A stretch of DNA of 64,000 bases from Micromonospora sp. WMMD1120 (GTDB lineage Bacteria > Actinomycetota > Actinomycetes > Mycobacteriales > Micromonosporaceae), in assembly GCF_029626235.1 (NCBI RefSeq), contig NZ_JARUBO010000005.1, positions 1,458,501 to 1,522,500 on the forward strand, in the 5' to 3' direction. The notes under the pieces were generated by a model that did no database searches, was not told the origin of the DNA, and saw only the letters and a program-made list of their open reading frames with translations. The position numbers were made by a program, and so were the translations under genes. Below, piece by piece: positions 1 through 8,100 of the stretch (position 1 is the first letter of the stretch; each line of letters begins with the position of its first letter).

Positions 1-478
1 GCGCCCGGTCCAACGCGTGCGCGCCACCGGCCTGGAACGCCATCACGAACGCCTGCCCGCTGGTGAACTGCACCGCGTTGGCCAGCTCGAAGACGTGCTT
101 GTGCAGCCGGTCGAGGATCTCCAGGCAGACCCCCACCCGGGCCTGCGGCCCGGCGTCGCGCCAGGCCGGCAGCGCGGCAGAGGCGGCGCTGATCAGCTCT
201 CCGGTGCCGGTGTGCGGGTAACGCACCGCCAGGTCCACCCCGAACGGGCTCGTCTCGGTGGCCACCCGGTCGCCCGAGCCGGGCTGGTCGAGCGGGAAGT
301 CACCACCGAGGTACGCCTCGAAGGCGGCCCTGCCGTCGGCGGCGGCGCTCTCGCCGTACACCCGAGGGCTGGGGGATTCGGGGTAGGCGGACCAGTAGCC
401 CCGCTCCGTGATCGCGGTCAGCGCGCGGTTGAGGGTGTCGGCGTGCCTGTCGTACAGGGGATGCGGGGTCTCCGTCAT
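1..478 (-). CDS. paaN: Phenylacetic acid degradation protein PaaN-type aldehyde dehydrogenase (N-terminal part)
   Basis: About 159 N-terminal residues are present; the gene runs off the left edge of the window. The translation opens with TETPHPLYDRHADTLNRA and continues with RGYWSAYPESPSPRVYGE, which I recognise as the start of PaaN-type aldehyde dehydrogenases associated with phenylacetate catabolism. These NAD(P)-dependent enzymes oxidise aldehyde intermediates of ring-cleavage products in the cytoplasm. The catalytic Cys and Glu lie outside the window, so activity cannot be judged. In-frame ATGs occur at 490, 487 and 478; none has a strong ribosome binding site, and 478 is chosen because the conserved region begins directly after it. 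No other paa gene is visible in the window. Confidence 0.75.
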   Translation of the reverse strand, partial: MTETPHPLYDRHADTLNRALTAITERGYWSAYPESPSPRVYGESAAADGRAAFEAYLGGDFPLDQPGSGDRVATETSPFGVDLAVRYPHTGTGELISAASAALPAWRDAGPQARVGVCLEILDRLHKHVFELANAVQFTSGQAFVMAFQAGGAHALDRA

Positions 479-528
479 GCCCGCCATCATGCCTGAGGAC
501 CGGCAGTGAGCAGTAGCGCCGATACCCG

Positions 529-1548
529 TCAGAGGGTGAGCTGCCAGTCGGTCCAGGCGTCCACCGGGCGGAAGCCGAGCTGCTCGTTGATCGCCACCAT
601 GTACGTGTTGCTGGCCGCGTTGAAGGTGTCGATGACGCGTACCGCCGGTTCGTGGGTGAGCAGGTGGTGCAGGTTCTCCGCCTTGGCGATCAGGCCGAGC
701 CGGTGCCCGCGGTGGGCCGGGTCGACGATGGTGATCTGCTGGAAGGCGTGCCAGTCGGCGGACGCGCCCACGTCCAGCAGGGTCCAGGCGACCAGTCGAC
801 CGGACGCCTCGTGCCGCATCCCGAGGTGGTAGCGCCGCCGACCCCGGGCGTCCAGGGCGCGCTCGTTGCCGCGGATGCGGTCGGCGTCCACCTGCTCCGG
901 TTCCCACTGCACGTCACCCATCGGCGCGTCCACCAGCAGCCGGCCGTCCAGGTAGGCGACGTCCGCGACGTACTCCTGCGGTGTTGCCCCCTGCCAGCAG
1001 ACCGCCTGGTAACCCTCGGCTCGCGGGCGGGCCTCGGCCAGCGCCGCCCGCAGGGCGACCCGATCGATCTGGCCGACGTCCAGGCGGCGACGCACCTCGG
1101 CCAACGCGGGCTGGGCGCCGGTGGAGGCGGCGAACGCGTCACCGGCCGCCGACCGGGCCGGCCCGCCGGGCAGGGCGGAGACCGTCATCGCGACAACCCG
1201 TTTGCGTCCGTGCTCGCGCAGCAGCCGCAGCCCGTACTCGTGCAACGCCCGGCCGACGCCCCGGCGCCGCAGCTCCGGACGCACCGTCAGCTCGGCGGTG
1301 GCGTTGTCGGTGTTGTCGAGCTGCGGCAGGTCCACCTGTTGGTAGGCGGCGGGCACACCGTCCAGTCGGGCCAGCGCCCAGAGCGACGCGGTGCCGGGCA
1401 TCGGCGTCTGGAACAACGCGTCGAAACGCCGCCGGCAGAAGGGCGGGAAGTCCGGCAGATCGACGTCGTTGGCCGCCGCCCCGATCCGGTACGCCTCGTC
1501 GACGGAGGCGCGGTCGGTGCCGTCGAACGCCGCGATGGTGATGCTCAT
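529..1548 (-). CDS. Double-domain GNAT family N-acetyltransferase
   Basis: A 339-residue protein with two tandem GCN5-related acetyltransferase folds. The N-terminal half carries the acetyl-CoA loop motif RPELRRRGVGRALHEYG; the C-terminal half has the more degenerate DPAHRGHRLGLIAKAENL. Such two-domain GNATs transfer an acetyl group from acetyl-CoA to an amine, but the substrate cannot be told from sequence; one half often serves structure rather than catalysis. The ATG at 1548 is preferred over upstream in-frame starts because the GNAT fold begins immediately after it. There is no Shine-Dalgarno sequence, and a perfect palindrome with a terminator shape lies only 26 bp upstream, so its expression mode is unclear. 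Confidence 0.85.
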   Translation of the reverse strand: MSITIAAFDGTDRASVDEAYRIGAAANDVDLPDFPPFCRRRFDALFQTPMPGTASLWALARLDGVPAAYQQVDLPQLDNTDNATAELTVRPELRRRGVGRALHEYGLRLLREHGRKRVVAMTVSALPGGPARSAAGDAFAASTGAQPALAEVRRRLDVGQIDRVALRAALAEARPRAEGYQAVCWQGATPQEYVADVAYLDGRLLVDAPMGDVQWEPEQVDADRIRGNERALDARGRRRYHLGMRHEASGRLVAWTLLDVGASADWHAFQQITIVDPAHRGHRLGLIAKAENLHHLLTHEPAVRVIDTFNAASNTYMVAINEQLGFRPVDAWTDWQLTL

Positions 1549-1573
1549 TCGGTGAGAGTGCACCGGCGAAAAG

Positions 1574-1609
1574 CGATCGGGCCAGCGATTTAAATCGCTG
1601 GCCCGATCG
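1574..1609 (-). terminator. 36-bp perfect palindrome, terminator-like, just upstream of the GNAT start
   Basis: Positions 1574-1591 and 1592-1609 are exact reverse complements with centre attt/aaat. As minus-strand RNA it folds into a 16-bp stem with a UUAA loop and is followed by cttttc, a short U-tract, so it resembles an intrinsic terminator for transcription coming from thrC. It ends 26 bp before the GNAT start codon, so it could also act as an attenuator or operator for that gene. Confidence 0.6.
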
Positions 1610-1742
1610 GACGTGGTCGGGAGGGACACTCGCACAACGCCTCCGGCGTTGGGTCGCAAGAACTTCAAAAGTCTTCGGCGAAGTGCCCTCCCGCACGGAG
1701 CATCTTGCGCCGTCCGGTTCCTGCCGTCAAGTCCGCAGGGGC

Positions 1743-1770
1743 GGGTTTTCCGCACTCAACGCGAAAACCC
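1743..1770 (-). terminator. Hairpin downstream of threonine synthase
   Basis: The arm gggttttccgc (one bulged C) pairs with gcgaaaaccc across a 7-nt loop. It sits about 100 bp after the thrC stop codon on the minus strand and lacks a clear U-tract, so it is either a weak terminator or an RNA 3-prime-end stabiliser. The rest of the 324-bp spacer 1549-1872 shows no gene. Confidence 0.4.
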
Positions 1771-1872
1771 AGTTACCCGGCGGATCCGCCTGCTCCCCCG
1801 ATCGGCTGGTCAGCCGTCCCCCACCCGGCTGACGCACCCTCGGCCCGCTTCGATTTTCTTTATGTCGCCCGG

Positions 1873-3156
1873 TCAGCCGAGCAGGCCCGCGTCGCGCGCG
1901 GCGCGCAGCGAGGGCTTGATCTGGTGGGTCGGCCCGACCTGACCGGCCACCGCGTCGATGGTCTTCAGGCCCTCGCCGGTGTTGAACACGACGGTCTCCG
2001 CCGACGGGTCGAGCCGGCCGGACCCGACGAGCTTGCGCAGCACCGCCACCGTCACACCGCCGGCGGTCTCCGCGAAGACGCCGGTGGTGCGGGCCAGGTC
2101 GCGGATGCCGGCGCGGATCTCGTCGTCGTCGACGTACTCCATCCAGCCGCCGGTGCGGCGGACCGCTTCCAGCGCGTAGAGACCGGCCGCCGGGTCGCCG
2201 ATGTTGAGTGACTTGGCGATGCCGGTCGGCCGGACCGGGGTGATCGTGTCGGTGTCGGCGTGCAGCGCGGCGGCGATCGGGTTGCAGCCCGCCGACTGCG
2301 CGCCGAAGACCTTCCAGCCGCCGGCCGGCGCCTCGACCAGGCCGATCTCCACCAGCTCGGAGAACGCCTTGTCAATCTTGGTGAGCAGCTCGCCGCTGGC
2401 CATCGGGATGACCACCTGCGCCGGGATGCGCCAACCGAGCTGCTCGGCCACCTCGTAGCCGAGGGTCTTGGAGCCCTCCGCGTAGTACGGCCGGACGTTC
2501 ACGTTGACGAAGGCGGTGTCCTCGAACTCGTCGGTCTCCACCAGCTCACCGCAGAGCCGGTTGACGTCGTCGTACGAGCCGTCGATCGCGACCAGGTCAC
2601 CGCCGTAGACGGCGGTGGTGATGACCTTGCCCTGCTCCAGGTCGCCGGGGATGAAGACCACCGAGGGCGCCCCGGCGCGGGCGGCGTGGGCGGCCACCGA
2701 GTTGGCCAGGTTGCCGGTCGACGCGCAGGCGAAGCGGGTGAAGCCGAGCGCCCTGGCGGCGGTGAGCGCCACCGAGACGACCCGGTCCTTGAACGAGTGG
2801 GTGGGGTTGGCGCTGTCGTCCTTGACCCACAGCGGCCCGGTGATGCCCAGCTCGGCGGCGAGTTGCGGAGCCGCCACCAGTGGGGTCAACCCCGGGTCGA
2901 GGGTGACCCGGCCGGCCGGGTCCTGACCGGCGGGGAGCAGACCGGCGTACCGCCAGATCGTGTTCGGCCCGGCCTCGATCTGCTCCCGGGTGACGGTGGC
3001 CAGCGCGGCGACATCGTAGTCGACCTCCAGCGGGCCGAAACACTCGTAGCAGGCGTGCTGGGCGACGAGCGGGTAGCGGGCCGAACAGGCACGGCAGACC
3101 AGGGCGCGGGCGGGGCTGGTGGAGGTGTCGATGCCGGTGACGAGCGTCGACGTCAT
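1873..3156 (-). CDS. thrC: Threonine synthase
   Basis: A 427-residue PLP enzyme that converts O-phospho-L-homoserine to L-threonine in the cytoplasm. The N-terminal zinc-ribbon-like pair CRAC (21-24) and CYEC (36-39) is followed by the fold-type II PLP domain with NPTHSFKDR, in which Lys123 is the expected Schiff-base lysine, then the phosphate-binding ASTGNLANS and the later NTGEGLKT stretch. Length is normal for the actinobacterial short form. The ATG at 3156 has the ribosome binding site AGAGGA (3165-3170) eight bases upstream. A SAM-I riboswitch occupies the leader, which places this gene under methionine/SAM control: it competes with methionine biosynthesis for phosphohomoserine. Other thr or met genes are not in the window. 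Confidence 0.95.
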   Translation of the reverse strand: MTSTLVTGIDTSTSPARALVCRACSARYPLVAQHACYECFGPLEVDYDVAALATVTREQIEAGPNTIWRYAGLLPAGQDPAGRVTLDPGLTPLVAAPQLAAELGITGPLWVKDDSANPTHSFKDRVVSVALTAARALGFTRFACASTGNLANSVAAHAARAGAPSVVFIPGDLEQGKVITTAVYGGDLVAIDGSYDDVNRLCGELVETDEFEDTAFVNVNVRPYYAEGSKTLGYEVAEQLGWRIPAQVVIPMASGELLTKIDKAFSELVEIGLVEAPAGGWKVFGAQSAGCNPIAAALHADTDTITPVRPTGIAKSLNIGDPAAGLYALEAVRRTGGWMEYVDDDEIRAGIRDLARTTGVFAETAGGVTVAVLRKLVGSGRLDPSAETVVFNTGEGLKTIDAVAGQVGPTHQIKPSLRAARDAGLLG

Positions 3157-3168
3157 GTCGAGAGTCCT

Positions 3169-3300
3169 CTCATCTTTCCCCACATCGCACGGTGCGGCGG
3201 GGACGGAATTGGCACCTGCCCCGCCGGTCGCTCAGCGGTGAGCGCGCGGGGTGGTTGCCGGGGCGTCGTCGGGCCGTATCCCTCAGCCCCTCTGGATGAG
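3169..3300 (-). promoter_or_regulatory. SAM-I (S-box) riboswitch in the thrC leader
   Basis: Read on the minus strand, the leader contains ctcatccagaggggctgag, then gagggatacggcccgac, cgccccggcaacc, a variable GC-rich arm, aggtgccaattcc, and finally gaaagatgag. These are the conserved blocks of the S-box aptamer in order. P1 is formed by ctcatc (3300-3295) with gatgag (3174-3169). The 3-prime strand of P1 runs directly into the thrC Shine-Dalgarno AGAGGA, sharing its first two bases, and no terminator follows, so binding of SAM probably blocks translation initiation rather than causing termination. Confidence 0.9.
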
Positions 3301-3370
3301 GTATGCAGTTGTGCCGCCGAGTCTAGGACAACGCTGTCGGCCCTTGCTACCGCTCATCCCACACAGTGGG

Positions 3371-4351
3371 TCAGCGGGCGCTCACCGCCACCGGGTCGGT
3401 CACCGCCACCGGGTCCGTGACGGCGGTCGGCCGGGGCAGCGCGGGGGTCCGGGGCAGCGCCTCGGTCCGGGGTCGGGCGGCGAGGTTCGCGGCGACCAGG
3501 GCGGCGATCGTGATGGCGGCCCCGACCAGCTCCACCGGCTCCGGGCGGTAGCCGCGAACGATCTGCACGACGAAGGTGGTCACCGGCACCAGGTTCATGA
3601 ACAGCGCGGCGTTGGCGGCGCCGAGTCGCTGCACGCCGGTGTTCCAGGCCAGGACCGCGACCACCGCGCCGACCAGCACCGCGTACGCCAACTGCGGGGT
3701 GACCGCCACGACGTCGCCGACGCCCGGCGCGTGCTGCCAGCCGACGGCGTCGGCCACGATGCTCGCGGCGAGCATGGCGGCGGTGCCGGCGAGCGCGGTC
3801 AGCGTGGTGAAGCGCAGCGGCGACCATTCGCCGAACCGGCTGGCGCCGTGGGTGTAGATCGCCCAGCCCAGCACCGCGCCGATCATCATCAGGCCGCCGA
3901 CACCGAACTGACCGAGGCCGGCCAGGCTTCCGCGCGTGATCACCAGACCGACACCGACGAGCGCCGCCAGGGAGAGGGCCAACAGAAGAGGCTTCGGGCG
4001 TACGCCGTCCCGGGCCCAGCGGACGAGCTGGGTGATCACCGGCGTGGTGGCCACGAAGAGGGCGATCTGCTGCGGGGCGGCGTGTTCGAGAGCGAGGCCG
4101 GTCAGCAGGTTGAAGCCGGCGAAGCCGACCACCCCGAGCACCACCACCTCCACCGCCCGAGCGCCGAGGCGCAGCGCGCCGGAGCCCTCGCGGAGCAGCA
4201 GGATGCCGACCAGGATGACGGCGGCCAGCAGGTAGCGGGCGGTGGTCAGGTTGAGCGGGTCGACCCGGTTCAGGGCGCTGGCGAGGACCGGAAACATGAC
4301 GCCCCAGCCGAGCGCGGCGAGCAGTGGGTACGCGGCGGCGCGGGATCGCAT
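3371..4351 (-). CDS. EamA/DMT-family membrane transporter
   Basis: A 326-residue integral membrane protein with about ten hydrophobic segments arranged as two repeated EamA units, typical of drug/metabolite exporters (RhaT/YdcZ-like). The tail after the last segment is polar with an imperfect AVTDP repeat. The substrate is unknown; family members export amino acids, purines or drugs. The start at ATG 4351 is chosen because GGAG lies six bases upstream; a TTG at 4363 and an ATG at 4357 are in frame. The gene diverges from an ArsR-type regulator across an 91-bp spacer with two similar inverted repeats, so that regulator probably represses it. Confidence 0.85.
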   Translation of the reverse strand: MRSRAAAYPLLAALGWGVMFPVLASALNRVDPLNLTTARYLLAAVILVGILLLREGSGALRLGARAVEVVVLGVVGFAGFNLLTGLALEHAAPQQIALFVATTPVITQLVRWARDGVRPKPLLLALSLAALVGVGLVITRGSLAGLGQFGVGGLMMIGAVLGWAIYTHGASRFGEWSPLRFTTLTALAGTAAMLAASIVADAVGWQHAPGVGDVVAVTPQLAYAVLVGAVVAVLAWNTGVQRLGAANAALFMNLVPVTTFVVQIVRGYRPEPVELVGAAITIAALVAANLAARPRTEALPRTPALPRPTAVTDPVAVTDPVAVSAR

Positions 4352-4364
4352 CGGCATCTCCAAT

Positions 4365-4382
4365 GTTCGAGTATCGTCGAAC
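4365..4382. promoter_or_regulatory. Operator-like inverted repeat 1 (gttcga-N6-tcgaac)
   Basis: Perfect 6-bp arms flank a 6-bp spacer directly before the transporter start. The same core recurs at 4405-4426 with the centres 42 bp apart, about four helical turns, suggesting cooperative binding by the adjacent ArsR-type protein. Confidence 0.6.
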
Positions 4383-4404
4383 CAACGACACCGACCCTAG
4401 GAGC

Positions 4405-4426
4405 TTGTTCGAGAATTGTCGAACAA
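4405..4426. promoter_or_regulatory. Operator-like inverted repeat 2 (ttgttcga-N6-tcgaacaa)
   Basis: Perfect 8-bp arms with a 6-bp spacer, overlapping the predicted promoter of the regulator gene. A candidate -10 box tacact lies at 4431-4436, seven bases before the ATG at 4443, so the regulator mRNA is probably leaderless. Binding here would give autorepression. Confidence 0.65.
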
Positions 4427-4442
4427 CGGTTACACTGCTCAC

Positions 4443-4745
4443 ATGGAGCCGCACGAACCCGACCTGACCTCCGTACCGGTGACCGCCGTGCTGGCCGCGC
4501 TCGCGGACGACGTGCGGCTACAGATCGTCCGGGCGCTGGCCGAGGGGGGCGAGGCACCCTGCGGCAGCCTCGACTTCGGCGTCTCCAAGGCGACCCGCAG
4601 CCACCACCTCCGGGTGCTGCGCGAGGCCGGCCTCACCCGCACCCGGGCCGCCGGCACGAGCCGCCTGGTCCGCCTCCGCCGCGACGAGGTCGACAAGCTC
4701 TATCCGGGCCTGCTGAATGCGGTGCTAGCTCCGCGCGCGGAGTAA
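4443..4745 (+). CDS. ArsR-family winged-helix transcriptional regulator
   Basis: A 100-residue protein with one winged helix-turn-helix. ALADDVRLQIVRAL is the opening helix, and FGVSKATRSHHLRVLREAGL is the recognition segment with the SHHLRVL signature of the ArsR/SmtB group; RAAGTSRLVRLRRDEV forms the wing. No metal-binding Cys cluster is visible, so it probably does not sense metals through the classic CxC site. The ATG at 4443 has no ribosome binding site but sits seven bases after a -10-like box, consistent with leaderless translation. It diverges from a DMT exporter and probably represses both itself and that gene. Its stop codon lies in the first, degenerate unit of the downstream minisatellite. 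Confidence 0.85.
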   Translation: MEPHEPDLTSVPVTAVLAALADDVRLQIVRALAEGGEAPCGSLDFGVSKATRSHHLRVLREAGLTRTRAAGTSRLVRLRRDEVDKLYPGLLNAVLAPRAE

Positions 4746-5045
4746 CCCCTCCCCCGCGCAGAGCAACCCCTCGCCCCGCGCAGAGCACCCCCTCACCCCG
4801 CGCAGAGCACCCCCTCGCCCCGCGCAGAGCAACCCCTCGCCCCGCGCAGAGCAACCCCTCGCCCCGCGCAGAGCACCCCCTCGCCCCGCGCAGAGCACCC
4901 CCTCGCCCCGCGCAGAGCAACCCCTCGCCCCGCGCAGAGCAACCCCTCGCCCCGCGCAGAGCAACCCCTCGCCCCGCGCAGAGCAACCCCTCGCCCCGCG
5001 CAGAGCAACCCCTCGCCCCGCGCAGAGCAACCCCTCGCCCCGCGC
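4737..5045 (+). repeat. 22-bp tandem repeat (minisatellite), about 14 units
   Basis: The unit gcagagcaacccctcgcccc, completed by two bases (gc), repeats every 22 bp with gcagag at 4758, 4780, 4802 and so on to 5022, thirteen near-identical copies with an a/c variation after gca. A degenerate copy at 4737 holds the TAA stop of the ArsR gene (gagtaa against gagcaa). The array ends at the dispersed palindromic element at 5045. The period is not a multiple of three, so it is non-coding. Confidence 0.95.
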
Positions 5046-5113
5046 GATCTTGCACTTACTGTCCCCCCATAAGGGGCATTCCCGGCTTTTCGGCAACAGA
5101 AGCTGCAAGATCG
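5045..5113. repeat. Dispersed palindromic element, copy 1 (69 bp)
   Basis: Bounded by perfect 10-bp inverted ends cgatcttgca (5045-5054) and tgcaagatcg (5104-5113). It contains the block cacttactgtcc followed by aaggggcatt. A second copy with the same ends and inner block lies at 16553-16619. It sits between convergent genes; no transposase is present. Confidence 0.8.
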
Positions 5114-5137
5114 ACGCGGCTCAGGGGCTTCGGCCCC

Positions 5138-8100
5138 CTACGCCACCTCGCTGACCGGCTTGGCGTTGTTCTTGATCGAGCGCAGGATCGAGACCATGCG
5201 GTCGGCGTCGTCGTTGGAGAACAGCGCCTCCGGCCCGCGCGGGGCGACACCGTTGAACGGCGACTCGTAGAGGCGCCCCGGCTCCATCACACCGTTCATC
5301 GTCAGGTCGTTGACGATCAGGTTGATGAAGTCGAGCTGGGCGGCGTTGAGGGCCCGGTCGACGAGGAACTCGCTGAACGCCTCCCGGGCCGCCTCGCGGT
5401 CCAGGCCGACCAGTGAGCGGATGAACAGGCCCAGGCCCTCGGAGGACCGCCGGGCCTGGTCGATGTCCTGCTTGTCGCCGACGCCGCTCTCGCCGAGCAT
5501 CCGTTCCAGCTCGGCGAGGTCGGTGCCGGAGAGCTGCCGGTTGCGGCGCAGCTTCTGCACGGCCACGTGATCCTCGTGGATGCGCAGGTAGACACGCATC
5601 TTCGCGCGGAAGCGCTCCAGGTCGGTGCCGACCGTCACCCCGCTGAACGGCAGCTCGATTTCCTGGTCAATCTCGTCGGCGAAGTTGGTGAAGACGAGGG
5701 TGCGACGCACCTTCGGCACCAGCCGGACCAGGTCACGCATCCGACGTCGGGCCAACTCCAGCATGGGCAGCGTGACGTCCTGCCACCACTCGTCGCCGGC
5801 CACCTCCTCAAGCAGGTGGGCCCGCTGCTGGATCATCGGGATGGTGGTCTGCTCCAGCAGCGCCGAGGCGATCTCCTGGACCTCGGTGCGGTGCCGGTTG
5901 AACCGACTGTCGGGCACCAGCAGGCCGAGCTGCATCCGCAGGATCAACAGGTCGAAGCGCTTGGCCTCCTCGCCGTCGTCGCGGACTTCGCTGGGCAGAC
6001 CGGCGAGGCCGGCGACGAGCTGCGCGGACGACTCGGGCGACAGCCGGTGCCAGTTGGCGAGGTCGACGTAGTACTCGACGAGGCGGCGGTGCGGTCGCAC
6101 CACCACGTTGTCCAGGCGCATGCCCCGCACCCGGCCGTGCAGGTCCCGGGCGATGTCCCAGCGCAGGCCGGCCTCACTCTGCGTACCGTCGGCGGCGTCG
6201 CTGTCGGCGGCGTCGCCGGGTCGGCGCTGGTCGAGTTGGCTGACCAGCTCGACCTTGGCCTTGAAGATCCGTTCGGTGAGGGACGGGCTGAGCGAGCCCT
6301 CGGTGGTGGTCGGGTCCTGACTGAAGTACTCGAAGTTGCCGCAGAAGTCGAAGACGAAGAAGTCCTTCTTGTGGATGCCGGGGGCGTACAGGTCGGGCCG
6401 CAGGCGGGTGCCCCGACCGAGCATCTGCGCGAATTTGGTCTTGGACCGCACGATCTTGAAGAACACCAGGTTGACGACGTCGGGGACGTCGATGCCGGTG
6501 TCGAGCATGTCGACGGAGATGGCGATGTGCGGCTGCCGGTCGGGCAGCGAGAAGCTGTCGATCAGGCCCTGCGCGCGCTCCACCCGGTGGGTGATGATCC
6601 GGGCGAAGTCGCCCCGGTAGTGCGGGTAGTTGTCGTCGAAGCGCTTCGCGATGAACTTCGCGTGCTCGTTGTTCTTGGCGAAGATGATCGTCTTGCCGAT
6701 CCGGTCACCGCCGGCCACCCGGTGACCCCGGGTCATCAGGTATTCGAGGACCTTGTCCACGGTGTCCGCGTTGAAGAACCACTTGTTGACCGCCTCGGCG
6801 CTCACCTCGTCGGGCACGTCGACGTCATCGCCCCACTCCAGGGCGTCCCAGTCGTCCTTCTGCTGCTCGGTCAGCTCGTCGTAGCGCAGGCCGGAGCGCT
6901 GGATACGCAGGTCGACAGCGACCACCCGGGGCGGCACCAGGTAGCCCTCGTCGACGGCCTCCTCCAGGGTGTACGCGTCGGTCGGGACCCCGTCGACCAG
7001 GTCGAAGAGGCCGTAGGTGTTGCGGTCGACCTCGTCCTTCGGGGTCGCGGTCAGCCCGACGAGCAGCGCGTCGAAGTAGGAGAAGATCGTCCGGTACTTC
7101 TGGTAGACCGACCGGTGCGCCTCGTCGATGACGATCAGGTCGAAGTAGCCCGGCCCGAAGCGGCGCAACTCGCCGTCGGTCTGGTTGATCAGGCCCAGCA
7201 TGGTCGGGTACGTCGACACGTACACCCGGCCCTCGGCGACCCTGTCCTCGGTGAGGTTGACGGTGGTCACGTCGGGCAGGTGCGCGCCGAACGCGTTGGC
7301 GGCCTGCTTGACCAGCGCCACCCGGTCGGCGAGGAAGAGCACGCGCTTGACCCAGTTGGCCCGCATCAGCAGCTCGACCAGGGCGATGACGGTGCGGGTC
7401 TTGCCCGCGCCGGTGGCCATCACGACCAGCGCCTTGCGCTGCCAGTCCACCTCGAACGCCTCGGAGATCAACCGGATGGCCCGCTGCTGGTAGTGCCGTT
7501 CGACGATCCCGGTGTCGATGGTCAGCTCGGCGAGCCGCCGCCGGGTGCTGCGTCGCTGCACGAGCAGTTGCAGCTCGTCACGGGTGTAGAAGCCCTGCAC
7601 CGGACGGGGCGGATAGCAGACGTCATCCCAGAGCCAGGTCTCGTAGCCGTTGGTGTAGAAGATGACCGGCCGCTGCCCGTACGCCGCTTCGAGCGCGTCG
7701 GCGTAGTTCTTGGCCTGCTGCTGGCCGGTCAGCGGGTCACGGCGGGTGCGCTTCGCCTCGACCAGGGCGAGAGGCTTGTCGTCCTCGCCCCACAGCACGT
7801 AGTCGACCCGCCCGGCACCCGAGCCGTGCGGCAGGCCGCTGACCGGGAACTCCCGGTCCCGCGCCTGGTCCAGCCGCCAACCCGCCTCGGCGAGCAGCAC
7901 GTCGATGTAGCGGTCGCGGGTCTCCTGCTCGTCGTAGTCGTGCTCGTCCGGCCGGGCCGCGTTCGCGGCCTTGGCCGCCGCGATCTGCGCCCGCAGGGCG
8001 GCGACCTGCGCGTCCAGGTCGGCGTTGTCGGCCTCGGCCGCGGCCAGCGCGGCGTCCCGGGCGGCCAGCCGCTCGTCGAGCGCGCGCACCTCCGCGCGGC

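Noticed and set aside
1705..3420. Long plus-strand open frames opposite thrC
   Set aside because: They are antisense shadows of thrC caused by high GC; the minus-strand frame encodes all threonine synthase motifs.
4737..5045. CRISPR array
   Set aside because: The 22-bp units are contiguous without unique spacers and no cas gene is near.
4633..5108. Minus-strand open frames encoding CSARGEGLLCAGRGVAL-type repeats over the minisatellite
   Set aside because: The 22-bp period gives a 22-residue pattern by reading through all three frames; no start signal, and the array is clearly non-coding repeat DNA.
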